A stretch of DNA of 6,755 nt from an uncultured Coriobacteriales bacterium. GTDB lineage: Bacteria; Actinomycetota; Coriobacteriia; Coriobacteriales; UMGS124. The stretch lies in contig CAIFEU010000136.1 in assembly GCA_903789505.1 (NCBI GenBank), positions 1 to 6,755 of the forward strand, written 5' to 3'. Shown piece after piece: positions 1 through 5,629 of this stretch (position 1 is the stretch's first letter; every line of letters begins with the position of its first letter). The notes beneath the pieces were generated by a model. That model worked only from the letters and a program-made list of their open reading frames with translations, had not been told where the DNA came from and ran no database searches. The position numbers and the translations under genes are program-made.

Positions 1-383
1 GCGTCCGGGGGCACCTGCGGCTCGCACCCTCCCTCGACCTCGATCCGGTCGATCGTGAACTCCATGCCCGAGACCAGGTCGTACCGGCGCGCTGCCCCGC
101 ACTTGGGGCACACCCAGCTGCGGCTGTCGTAGGCGTTCAGGTGAAAGGGCATCCCGCAGTCCCTGCACCGAACCATCAACGGCGTGCGCACGATGACGAG
201 CTCCGCCCCCTGCGCGACCGTTCCCCGGGCGAGGTACGCGAACATCCCGTCCATCATGTCCTCGACGATGTCGCGACCGTACCCGATCGTGAGGTACACC
301 GCCGTGACGCGGCTCGCACCTGCCGCCTTCGCGTGGTCGAGCACGACGGCGACCACGCGGCTCACGAGCGCCATCTCATGCAC
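1..383 (-). CDS. hypA: HypA, hydrogenase nickel-incorporation protein (3' end cut by window edge)
   Basis: HypA is a cytoplasmic metallochaperone that delivers nickel to the large subunit of [NiFe]-hydrogenases, usually with HypB. Reading the minus strand from 383 gives a protein starting (M)HEMALVSRVV; His2 and Glu3 are the conserved N-terminal nickel-site residues of the family. The zinc site is the pair C73-R-D-C76 and C92-P-K-C95. The segment YDLVSGMEFTIDRIEVE (about residues 101-117) is the usual HypA C-terminal strand region. The start is a GTG at 381-383, preceded by an AAGGGGG ribosome-binding site (393-399) nine bases away. HypA is normally about 113-120 residues; here 127 codons are open and the frame runs off the window, so a short C-terminal tail exists (seen up to ...GCEPQVPPD). 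It lies 90 bp downstream of, and in the same direction as, the exported iron-sulfur protein, so the two are probably co-transcribed. The hydrogenase itself is not in the window. Confidence 0.9.
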   Translation of the reverse strand, partial: MHEMALVSRVVAVVLDHAKAAGASRVTAVYLTIGYGRDIVEDMMDGMFAYLARGTVAQGAELVIVRTPLMVRCRDCGMPFHLNAYDSRSWVCPKCGAARRYDLVSGMEFTIDRIEVEGGCEPQVPPD

Positions 384-410
384 CGCCACCATCCCCCTTC
401 CAACCCCGTG

Positions 411-446
411 CCGCCCCGCGCGCGGGGGGTGCCGCGCGCGGGGCGG
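411..446. repeat. Perfect 15-bp GC hairpin between the ferredoxin-like gene and hypA
   Basis: The arms are 411-425 and 432-446 (CCGCCCCGCGCGCGG and its exact reverse complement), with a 6-base loop. The hairpin sits in the 90-bp gap between the stop codon of the upstream iron-sulfur gene (474) and the hypA start (383). No T-run follows on the minus strand, so it does not look like a standard intrinsic terminator. It may be an mRNA-stabilising or partial-termination element that separates expression of the two genes; that role is inferred. Confidence 0.6.
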
Positions 447-473
447 GGCGACTTCCTGCCGCCATGGCCATGC

Positions 474-1940
474 CTAGGCCTTGAGGTCGCCGTTCTCGAA
501 GCGCCAGGCGCCCTGCAGGTTGAAGTCGCCGAGCAGGTCGTCGGGACGCTGCCCGCGCTCCTCCGCCGGCTTGGCGACGAGCTTGCGCGCGCCCACGGGG
601 CAGACCATCCCGCACTGCCCGCAGCGCATGCACAGGGCGTTCACGGTGGGGTGGTTCGTGTCGTCCATGCTGATGGCGAACATCGGGCAGCGTTCCACGC
701 AGGCGCCGCACTGCACGCACGCGTCGCGGTCGTACTGGAGCGTGTAGTTGCTTGTGAACTTGTACGCCACCGACTTTGCGGCGACCTCCGGCCCGACGGC
801 GATGTAGCTCGAGAGCACGCCGCAGCAGTCCCCGTGGCACGAGCAGATGAACTCGCTGTTCTTGGTGTACATGTTCTGCAGGATCATGCCCGCGTCGACG
901 CTGCGCTTCAGGATCGAGAGCGCCTCCTCCTTGTCGATCTGCCTGCCGCGGCCCGACCACAGCGCGTACTCGGCCTCCTCGCCGAATGCCATGCACGTCT
1001 CCATCGGATGACCGCACACTGGGCTCACGGCGTCCCTGAGCTCGTCGTCGGGGAACTGCTCGGTATGGCCGTTGGCCGCCATGAAGACCGTGCGGCACTG
1101 GCAGGGGATCACGACGATCGTGTCGTAGCGCTCCACGATCTTCTGGTAGTCGTCGAGAGCGAGGATCTGGTCGTCGGCGACGACGCTCTCGTCGCAGGGA
1201 ATCGCGTACTCGATCGGGCTGCCGGCCCGCAGCAGCGTGTTCTCCTGCATAACGGGCGCGAGCCACGACGAGAGGAACGTCGGTGTCCAGCCGGGGTCGA
1301 AGAAGTTGTTGACGTTGTACTCGAAGTTGCCGAGGACGATCGGGATGTGATGGTACAGCGCCCTTCCCGAGCGCACGACGCGGTAGAGCAGCCCGCGCGT
1401 CGCGAGGTCGTCGCAGATCTGGGTGCACTCGTCCTCCTGGAGCCCCGCCTGCTCGGCGTAGTCGGCCGCGGAGAAGATGCGCCCGAACGGCATCGCGAGG
1501 TAGTTCTGCGCGTCCTGTTCGGTGAACAGCATCATCAGGTAGTCGATGGAGTCTTCGCTTTCGTTGCCGGTCCCCACGCTGTAGGTGTTCAGCAGCGCGC
1601 GCAGCTTCGCGTAGACGGCGGGGACCACGGTACCGTCCGCCCGGGTGAACTCGCCCGCCGCGTCGACCAGGGCATGGCGCCTCTCGTTGAGCTCGTCGAC
1701 CGAGAGCGTCGTGCCTCCCATCGCGGCGACGTCGTTGACGGGCTGCGGTGTGAGGGCGTCGACGTCAGGCGTTGCCGTCCCGTCCTGCGATGCGGAGCTT
1801 GCCCCCTCGTCCGCCGCCGATGCGCCCGCCGCGAGCGAGCCCTTCTCGGCCGCGAGCGCCTGCCGGCTCGCTGACAGCGCCGCGAGCGCCCCCATGCCCA
1901 GGAAGGTGTTGACCGCGGTCCTGCGATCGATGGATTCCAT
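474..1940 (-). CDS. Tat-exported protein with two [4Fe-4S] ferredoxin motifs
   Basis: Predicted 488-residue exported electron-transfer protein. The N-terminus is a Tat signal: twin arginines R6-R7 in IDRRTAVNTFLG, a hydrophobic stretch (about 12-25) and a likely cleavage after ALA (residue 30). A low-complexity Ala/Ser/Gly linker follows (31-56). Residues about 110-215 look alpha-helical and may hold a winged-helix-like fold (weak). The central part has extra cysteines: C280-Q-C282, C309, C316, and C366-S-C368...C372-C373, which could bind a further metal centre. The C-terminal domain has two classical CxxCxxCxxxCP motifs, C408/411/414/418 and C437/440/443/447, each expected to bind a [4Fe-4S] cluster. 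The ATG at 1938-1940 was chosen because the Tat signal starts there and an AGGAGAGGGG ribosome-binding site lies just upstream (1947-1956); the frame is open to 2006 but that would put 22 charged residues before the signal. The partner is unknown. Placement before hypA suggests a link to hydrogen metabolism; this is inference. Confidence 0.8.
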   Translation of the reverse strand: MESIDRRTAVNTFLGMGALAALSASRQALAAEKGSLAAGASAADEGASSASQDGTATPDVDALTPQPVNDVAAMGGTTLSVDELNERRHALVDAAGEFTRADGTVVPAVYAKLRALLNTYSVGTGNESEDSIDYLMMLFTEQDAQNYLAMPFGRIFSAADYAEQAGLQEDECTQICDDLATRGLLYRVVRSGRALYHHIPIVLGNFEYNVNNFFDPGWTPTFLSSWLAPVMQENTLLRAGSPIEYAIPCDESVVADDQILALDDYQKIVERYDTIVVIPCQCRTVFMAANGHTEQFPDDELRDAVSPVCGHPMETCMAFGEEAEYALWSGRGRQIDKEEALSILKRSVDAGMILQNMYTKNSEFICSCHGDCCGVLSSYIAVGPEVAAKSVAYKFTSNYTLQYDRDACVQCGACVERCPMFAISMDDTNHPTVNALCMRCGQCGMVCPVGARKLVAKPAEERGQRPDDLLGDFNLQGAWRFENGDLKA

Positions 1941-2060
1941 GCCTGACCCCTCTCCTCGTCTCTCCCTCTCGCCCGGGGCTACCGTTGCGGCCCGCACGGG
2001 CTTCACGGACCACGGTGAGGGCTTCGCTGCCTGCGGGATATGGGAAAATGGGGTCAGGAG

Positions 2061-2070
2061 GTCCTAGGAC
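2061..2070. promoter_or_regulatory. Palindrome GTCCTAGGAC, candidate operator in the divergent region
   Basis: A perfect 10-bp palindrome lies in the 228-bp region between the divergent iron-sulfur gene (start 1940) and the LuxR-type gene (start 2169), 10 bp upstream of a TTGACG hexamer. Its position would suit a binding site for the divergently encoded LuxR-type protein or another regulator of both genes. Ten-bp palindromes are not rare by chance, so this is only a candidate. Apart from this and the weak promoter to its right, nothing else definite is seen between 1957 and 2153. Confidence 0.3.
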
Positions 2071-2080
2071 AAGGGGACTA

Positions 2081-2111
2081 TTGACGTGCCGTCCTCGCAG
2101 GTAGGCATACT
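2081..2111 (+). promoter_or_regulatory. Weak sigma-70-type promoter candidate for the LuxR-type gene
   Basis: TTGACG at 2081-2086 matches the -35 consensus at five of six bases. CATACT at 2106-2111 matches the -10 consensus at four of six, but the spacer is 19 bp, longer than the usual 17. It would give a leader of about 50 bases before the ATG at 2169. No convincing promoter was found for the minus-strand gene in the same region. Confidence 0.35.
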
Positions 2112-2168
2112 CGACACCTGAGCGTGGCGGGTTCGTGGCGGCCAAGGGGCCCCGGGAGGGGAGCGGCT

Positions 2169-3668
2169 ATGGCGACGGAGGCGGACGGGCGGGAGCCTTC
2201 GGTCACGGCGACGGACGTCGTCGCCTTCTGTATGGGATACGGGGCGTTCCTGGCGCTGTACCCGGTGGGCACGGTGGGTGCGGTGTGGTGTGCGAGCTTC
2301 GGCGTGTCGGGGTCGGTCGTGCCGCTCGCGCGCTGCCTCTACTTCCTCGTGCTCGTCCTCACGATGCTCGTCTGGTACGCGAGCGGGGGCGGGGACCTGC
2401 TCCACAGGAGGGCGGCCAATGCGGCCTCGTTCGTCGGTCAGGGCGTCGCGCTCGCCGTACTGCCCGCCCTTGGGGACGCGGGTGCCGCCGGCGCGGGCAT
2501 CATGCTCTGCTGCGCGCTGCTGGGCATGGCGAGCGCGACGCCTCTGCTCGGCTGGTACGAGGCCCTGCTGCGCATACATCGCTGCCGCGGCAAGGTGACG
2601 GGCTTCGCGGCGCTGGCGGGCGGCTCGCTGGTGGCGGGGGCCTTGGCGCCTGCGGGGCTGCTCGTGGTGCGGGGCGCCGGCGCGGCGCTCGCCGGGCTGC
2701 TCGGGCTCGTCGCCCTCTCTGCCGTCGGCCATGCGCTCCTCGCGCGGCGCTGCCCGCGGCAGACGGAGGCGCGCCGTCCCGCCGCGGGCGCGAGGGGGAG
2801 GGGGCGCTATCGCCCGTCGCGCTACGTGCGCTTCACCTACCTCACCTTCGGGATGTCCTGGGCACTGTCGTACTCGCTGCTGCTGCTTGCCCCACCTGGC
2901 GACGATGTGCGGAGCGCCCTGGTCGCCGCTTCGACCGCGGCGGGCGTCGCCGTCAGCGTCGCGCTCCTCGTCCTGTGCGCGACGGTGTTCCGGGCGGGGC
3001 ACGACCGGTTCGGGCTGGTCATGCGCTGCACCGTGGTGGCGGCCGGCTCGCTGTGGGCGTGCATGGCGGCGTTGGGCGCGTGGGTGCCCCAGGCGCGCCA
3101 GCTCGCATGCGTCGCCGTCTGCCTGCTGCTCATGGTGTGCGCGATCTTCATGAACATGGAGCTGTGCCGCGGCTACGGCCTGAGCGCCAGCGACGTTACG
3201 GCGTCGCACTTCGTTTGGCTCTTCGCGGGAATCGCAGCCGGCACCGCGTTCTACGCCCCCGCTGTCGCCCTGGCAGGGGAGCTCGGCGTGCTGTGGGTCG
3301 AGTCGCTCGGGACCGTCTCGCTGTTCGTCACGGTCCTCATCCTGCCGAGCGTGTCGAGCCGCGCCACCGACATCGCCCGCAGCCGCCTGCCCGAGACCGA
3401 GAGCCTCGAGCAGCGCCTCGAGGTGAACAGGCACGCCCTCGCCGTCCGGTGCGGCCTCACCTCGCGCGAGGAGCAGGTGCTCCTGCTCGTGACGCAGGGC
3501 TGCTCGCGCAAGGAGATCGCGAGCCGGCTTGAGGTGAGCCCGAACACCGTGAAGAACCACCTCACCTCCATCTACGCCAAGACGGGCGTCCACTCAATCC
3601 GCGAGCTCGGCGCGCTCGTGATGGCGCGGGGCCAGCGCCCCGGCGGGGGAGCGGGCGAGGACGCGTAG
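2169..3668 (+). CDS. LuxR-family transcriptional regulator with 12-TM membrane domain
   Basis: A 499-residue regulator that appears anchored in the membrane. About twelve hydrophobic segments can be counted in residues 14-395, in two groups of six separated by an arginine-rich loop (about 192-220), the layout of a major-facilitator-like bundle. A short linker (396-428) leads to a LuxR/GerE helix-turn-helix: LTSREEQVLLLVTQG (430-444), then SRKEIASRLEVSPNTVKNHL (446-465) with recognition helix near 456-470. Coriobacteria, Eggerthellaceae especially, carry many such membrane LuxR proteins, often beside exported reductases. No response-regulator receiver domain is present, so the membrane part is the presumed sensor; the ligand is unknown. 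The ATG at 2169 is chosen over an in-frame GTG at 2124 because GGGAGGGGAG (2154-2163) is correctly spaced before it. It is divergent from the exported iron-sulfur gene, which it may control, and it lies upstream of the exported nitroreductase-like gene, which has its own promoter. Confidence 0.88.
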   Translation: MATEADGREPSVTATDVVAFCMGYGAFLALYPVGTVGAVWCASFGVSGSVVPLARCLYFLVLVLTMLVWYASGGGDLLHRRAANAASFVGQGVALAVLPALGDAGAAGAGIMLCCALLGMASATPLLGWYEALLRIHRCRGKVTGFAALAGGSLVAGALAPAGLLVVRGAGAALAGLLGLVALSAVGHALLARRCPRQTEARRPAAGARGRGRYRPSRYVRFTYLTFGMSWALSYSLLLLAPPGDDVRSALVAASTAAGVAVSVALLVLCATVFRAGHDRFGLVMRCTVVAAGSLWACMAALGAWVPQARQLACVAVCLLLMVCAIFMNMELCRGYGLSASDVTASHFVWLFAGIAAGTAFYAPAVALAGELGVLWVESLGTVSLFVTVLILPSVSSRATDIARSRLPETESLEQRLEVNRHALAVRCGLTSREEQVLLLVTQGCSRKEIASRLEVSPNTVKNHLTSIYAKTGVHSIRELGALVMARGQRPGGGAGEDA

Positions 3669-3676
3669 CCGCGGCG

Positions 3677-3718
3677 GGCGTCGGGAGGGACGCGACCGGA
3701 AGGCTGTCGCGCGACGCC
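3677..3718 (+). terminator. Bipartite GC hairpin after the LuxR-type gene
   Basis: Nine bases after the stop codon there is a two-part stem: outer arms GGCGTCG (3677-3683) and CGACGCC (3712-3718), and inner arms CGCGAC (3691-3696) and GTCGCG (3706-3711). A 7-base bulge lies on the left side and the loop is 9 bases. No T-run follows (the next bases are GGTAACCGGGCG and then an A-run), so it is a terminator by position and structure only. Confidence 0.4.
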
Positions 3719-3750
3719 GGTAACCGGGCGAAAAAACTTATGTGGGTCAC

Positions 3751-3778
3751 TTTACAGAGGACCCCTTGCGCGTATAAT
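3751..3778 (+). promoter_or_regulatory. Strong sigma-70-type promoter of the nitroreductase-like gene
   Basis: TTTACA at 3751-3756 (five of six matches to TTGACA) is followed after 16 bp by a perfect TATAAT at 3773-3778. An A6 run at 3731-3736 lies about 15 bp upstream of the -35 hexamer and could act as an UP-like element. The region is clearly richer in A and T than its surroundings. The expected transcript start is near 3785, giving a leader of about 50 bases that contains the palindrome at 3797-3815. Confidence 0.75.
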
Positions 3779-3796
3779 GCTTATCGACATCAGTTA

Positions 3797-3815
3797 TTCG
3801 CATTAGTAATGCGAA
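3797..3815. promoter_or_regulatory. Perfect 19-bp palindrome, candidate repressor operator
   Basis: TTCGCATTAGTAATGCGAA is a 9-1-9 perfect inverted repeat. It lies 18 bp downstream of the TATAAT box and 21 bp before the ATG at 3837, a typical place for a repressor to block transcription. Size and symmetry fit a dimeric winged-helix regulator such as a MarR protein, and a MarR gene lies 1.2 kb downstream; the LuxR-type protein encoded upstream is the other candidate. As RNA it could also form a small 5'-leader hairpin, but its one-base centre favours a DNA site. Confidence 0.65.
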
Positions 3816-3836
3816 CGAGGGGGAAGGGGAGCACTG

Positions 3837-4766
3837 ATGGGGAAAGCAGCAGCTGAGGCCGCGTCGACCGGTGCCGGATCCGCGATGAGCCGCAGGGAGC
3901 TCGTGAGGGGAATCGCCGCAGGCGCGGCAGCCCTGGGGATGACTGGGACAGTGACGGCTCACGCGGCCGAGGCGGGTTCGTCAGCCGTGGACTCCAAGGA
4001 GGGCTCGGCGGGGTCGGGAAGCCCCATCGAGGGCTTTGCCGCCTGGGCGGCCGAAGGGGGCAATGCGGGCAGCGCCGGGGCGCCGATGTTCCTCGAGGGC
4101 GACGAGAACCGCCCCACGGACGACGAGCTTACCCAGATGCTGGAGACCGCCAACACCTACTTCCAGTGCCACGGGCTCACCGGCGTCCACTTCGTCGTCG
4201 TGAAGGACCCCGAGGAGCAGGCGGAGATCTTCAAGTTCATGGGCGGAACCGGCTCGGGCACGGTGGCGGTGCTGTGCTTCGCCGACGGCCTGCGCGATCA
4301 GGACATCCACCAGGAGCAGTATTATCCCGGCATGGCGGACGAGAACGGCGGGAACCCCGAGTACTGGCACATGCCCTACGCGCTGGTCGAGCTCGGCTGG
4401 TCGCTGGGGTACCTGAACCTCGCCGCTCGCGAGCTGGGGTATCGCATGCGCACCTTCGGCGCCCTCAACCTGCCGAACCTCACGACCGGAGAGGTCGACG
4501 TGTGTGGGACCGCGGGCTCGTTCGACTACATCACCCGCGGCATGTGGGACACCGACAAGTATCTCGAGCCCAAGGAGGGCGGCGAGCCGTTCACCCACTA
4601 CACGATGGTGCTCGACCGCGAGATTGAGTGCCCGGGCAACATGACGATGGTATGCGCCTGCCTCATCGGTAGGATCGACGAGGTCGACGCGGTCAGCGGG
4701 GCCACCGTGGGTGCCGACTACAAGGCCAAGATCCGCGACAACTTCGACTTCTGGGACAAGGACTAG
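3837..4766 (+). CDS. Tat-exported nitroreductase-like flavoprotein with C-terminal DAVSGAT motif
   Basis: A 309-residue protein predicted to be exported folded through the Tat system: SRRELVRG (18-25), a hydrophobic stretch (26-40) and cleavage near AHA (41-43). A Ser/Gly/Ala-rich linker (44-82) precedes the fold. Residues about 88-280 resemble the nitroreductase (FMN-dependent oxidoreductase) fold: NRPTDDELTQMLETA (91-105), then GLTGVHFVVVKDPEEQ (113-128) as the usual flavin-region strand, and ELGWSLGYLNLAARELGYR (185-203) as the conserved dimer-interface helix. No typical substrate residues can be assigned, so the substrate is unknown. The end reads VDAVSGATVGADYK; D284-A-V-S-G-A-T290 matches the D-x-x-S/T-G-A-T/S sequence to which ApbE attaches FMN covalently in NqrC/RnfG-like domains. 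The ATG at 3837 has an AAGGGGAG ribosome-binding site six bases upstream; the next in-frame ATG (3885) has none. It has its own promoter, operator-like palindrome and terminator, so it is probably monocistronic. It is likely an extracytoplasmic reductase; the family call is moderate. Confidence 0.75.
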   Translation: MGKAAAEAASTGAGSAMSRRELVRGIAAGAAALGMTGTVTAHAAEAGSSAVDSKEGSAGSGSPIEGFAAWAAEGGNAGSAGAPMFLEGDENRPTDDELTQMLETANTYFQCHGLTGVHFVVVKDPEEQAEIFKFMGGTGSGTVAVLCFADGLRDQDIHQEQYYPGMADENGGNPEYWHMPYALVELGWSLGYLNLAARELGYRMRTFGALNLPNLTTGEVDVCGTAGSFDYITRGMWDTDKYLEPKEGGEPFTHYTMVLDREIECPGNMTMVCACLIGRIDEVDAVSGATVGADYKAKIRDNFDFWDKD

Positions 4767-4787
4767 GCGGGGACCCGCGACTCGCGT

Positions 4788-4831
4788 CGCCGCTCCCGCC
4801 CGATGAGACCGGGCTGGTCGCCGGAGCGGCG
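4788..4831. repeat. Nested hairpin just after the nitroreductase-like gene
   Basis: The outer arms are CGCCGCTCC (4788-4796) and GGAGCGGCG (4823-4831), a perfect 9-bp match. Inside is a second short stem, GCCCG (4798-4802) with CGGGC (4810-4814). It begins 21 bases after the stop codon and has no T-run. It may protect the 3' end of the message or assist the terminator that follows at 4877. Confidence 0.4.
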
Positions 4832-4876
4832 CGTGACGGGTGGCCACGCCCAGGGAGACGCGTGTGAAGCTCGCAT

Positions 4877-4923
4877 GGGGTCGGCGCCGCAGGCCGTGGT
4901 CTGCGGGCGTCGGCCCCTTCTTG
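4877..4923 (+). terminator. Intrinsic terminator of the nitroreductase-like gene
   Basis: A long GC-rich stem pairs 4877-4892 with 4901-4917: sixteen pairs, two of them G-T, with one bulged G and an 8-base loop (4893-4900). TTCTT follows directly (4918-4922). This is the best intrinsic terminator in the window. It lies 110 bases after the reductase stop codon and just ahead of the MarR control region, so it separates the two transcription units. Confidence 0.65.
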
Positions 4924-4947
4924 CGTCCTCTATCATGGGCAAGAGGT

Positions 4948-4963
4948 GATGCGCATCTATAAC
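4948..4963 (+). promoter_or_regulatory. Palindrome GATGCGCATC with TATAAC box before the MarR gene
   Basis: GATGCGCATC (4948-4957) is a perfect 10-bp palindrome immediately followed by TATAAC (4958-4963), a five-of-six match to a -10 box; TATCAT at 4931-4936 is another possible -10 box. No good -35 hexamer was found for either. A MarR repressor commonly binds a palindrome overlapping its own promoter, so autoregulation is a reasonable inference. The palindrome shares the pentamers ATGCG and CGCAT with the 19-bp palindrome at 3797-3815, but in the opposite order. Confidence 0.4.
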
Positions 4964-5020
4964 GAGGCGCGTCCACGCGCCGGCGCGCGGCGCGGGCGAC
5001 CAGGGGGCGGGAGGCTCGGA

Positions 5021-5554
5021 ATGGCAAGCTGCGAGGGCGTCAAGGGAGGCGGATGCGGCGTTGCCGCCGCGTCCTGGGGGCGCGCGGGGGATCTGGCGGG
5101 GGCCTCCGACCGCGATGTCGTCCATCGCATCTACCGCGATGCCGTCCTCCTTGCGAACGGCTACAAGTCCCGCGTCACCAAGGCCATGAGGGAGGTCTCG
5201 CACGATCTCGGCCTGCCCGGCGAGGCGAAGTTCGCGCACTACGACGTGATGTGCGAGCTGTACTGCGAGGGGGTGCTCACCCCCTCCGAGATATCCGACG
5301 CGATAGGCGTCACCCTGCCCAACGTGCTCAACTCCATCAACGGCCTCGTCGAGCTCGGGCTCGTCGAGAGGTCCGTGGACGAGAGGGACCGCCGGCGCTC
5401 CGAGGTTCGTCTCACTGACCTGGGGCGAAGGTTCGGCGACGAGATCACCTCGCGGCACATGGGCGTCGCGGGCGCGATGATGCCGAGCAGGGAGGAGGCG
5501 GAGTCGCTGGTCGTCCTGCTCGACAGGTGTGTCGAGGCGATCAGGGAGGCATAG
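5021..5554 (+). CDS. MarR-family transcriptional regulator
   Basis: A 177-residue cytoplasmic DNA-binding protein. After a poorly conserved, glycine-rich N-terminus (1-30), helices at about 31-60 would form part of the dimer interface. The winged helix-turn-helix follows: LTPSEISDAIGVTLPNVLNS (86-105), then INGLVELGLVERSVDERDRR (106-125). The wing D-E-R-D-R-R (120-125) is the hallmark MarR D-x-R-D-x-R segment, followed by VRLTDLGRRF (129-138). The ATG at 5021 is preceded by GGGAGG six bases upstream (5009-5014). In-frame GTG/ATG codons at 4946 and 4949 overlap the presumed operator and lack spacing for a ribosome-binding site. MarR proteins usually repress a neighbouring efflux or detoxification gene and release DNA on binding a small aromatic ligand. 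The next locus downstream is the remains of an ABC exporter, probably its former target. The ligand cannot be told from sequence. Confidence 0.85.
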   Translation: MASCEGVKGGGCGVAAASWGRAGDLAGASDRDVVHRIYRDAVLLANGYKSRVTKAMREVSHDLGLPGEAKFAHYDVMCELYCEGVLTPSEISDAIGVTLPNVLNSINGLVELGLVERSVDERDRRRSEVRLTDLGRRFGDEITSRHMGVAGAMMPSREEAESLVVLLDRCVEAIREA

Positions 5555-5629
5555 GGGAGGCTTTCCGGCGATACCCCCGCGGCCTCGCTGACGCCCAACG
5601 TCCCCATGCGTCCATGGCCGCATCCCAGC

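Noticed and set aside
141..1874. A 577-codon open frame on the plus strand opposite the iron-sulfur gene
   Set aside because: It is rich in Arg, His, Val and Ala with no recognisable domain, and lies entirely antisense to a gene with clear Tat and cysteine motifs plus hypA. Long antisense frames are usual in DNA this GC-rich.
1941..2006. An upstream start at 2006 for the iron-sulfur protein
   Set aside because: It would place 22 mostly charged residues ahead of the Tat signal, and the ATG at 1938-1940 has a better ribosome-binding site.
1942..2058. CCTGACCCC (1942-1950) and GGGGTCAGG (2050-2058), a 9-bp inverted repeat 99 bp apart
   Set aside because: One copy overlaps the ribosome-binding site of the iron-sulfur gene, and the wide spacing gives no clear structure; it is probably chance between purine-rich stretches.
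2124..2168. An upstream GTG start at 2124 for the LuxR-type protein
   Set aside because: No ribosome-binding site precedes it, whereas GGGAGGGGAG is correctly spaced before the ATG at 2169.
2064..3593. A 509-codon open frame on the minus strand opposite the LuxR-type gene
   Set aside because: Low-complexity composition without domain motifs; the plus strand encodes a clear membrane/LuxR protein over the same bases.
3729..3741. The A-run GCGAAAAAACTTA read as a minus-strand terminator tail
   Set aside because: On the minus strand the T-run would come before, not after, the nearby stem, and no minus-strand gene ends here. An UP-like element for the promoter at 3751 fits better.
4803..4949. 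A 48-codon plus-strand frame between the reductase and marR genes
   Set aside because: It has no ribosome-binding site, contains the terminator hairpin at 4877-4917 and runs into the marR control region.
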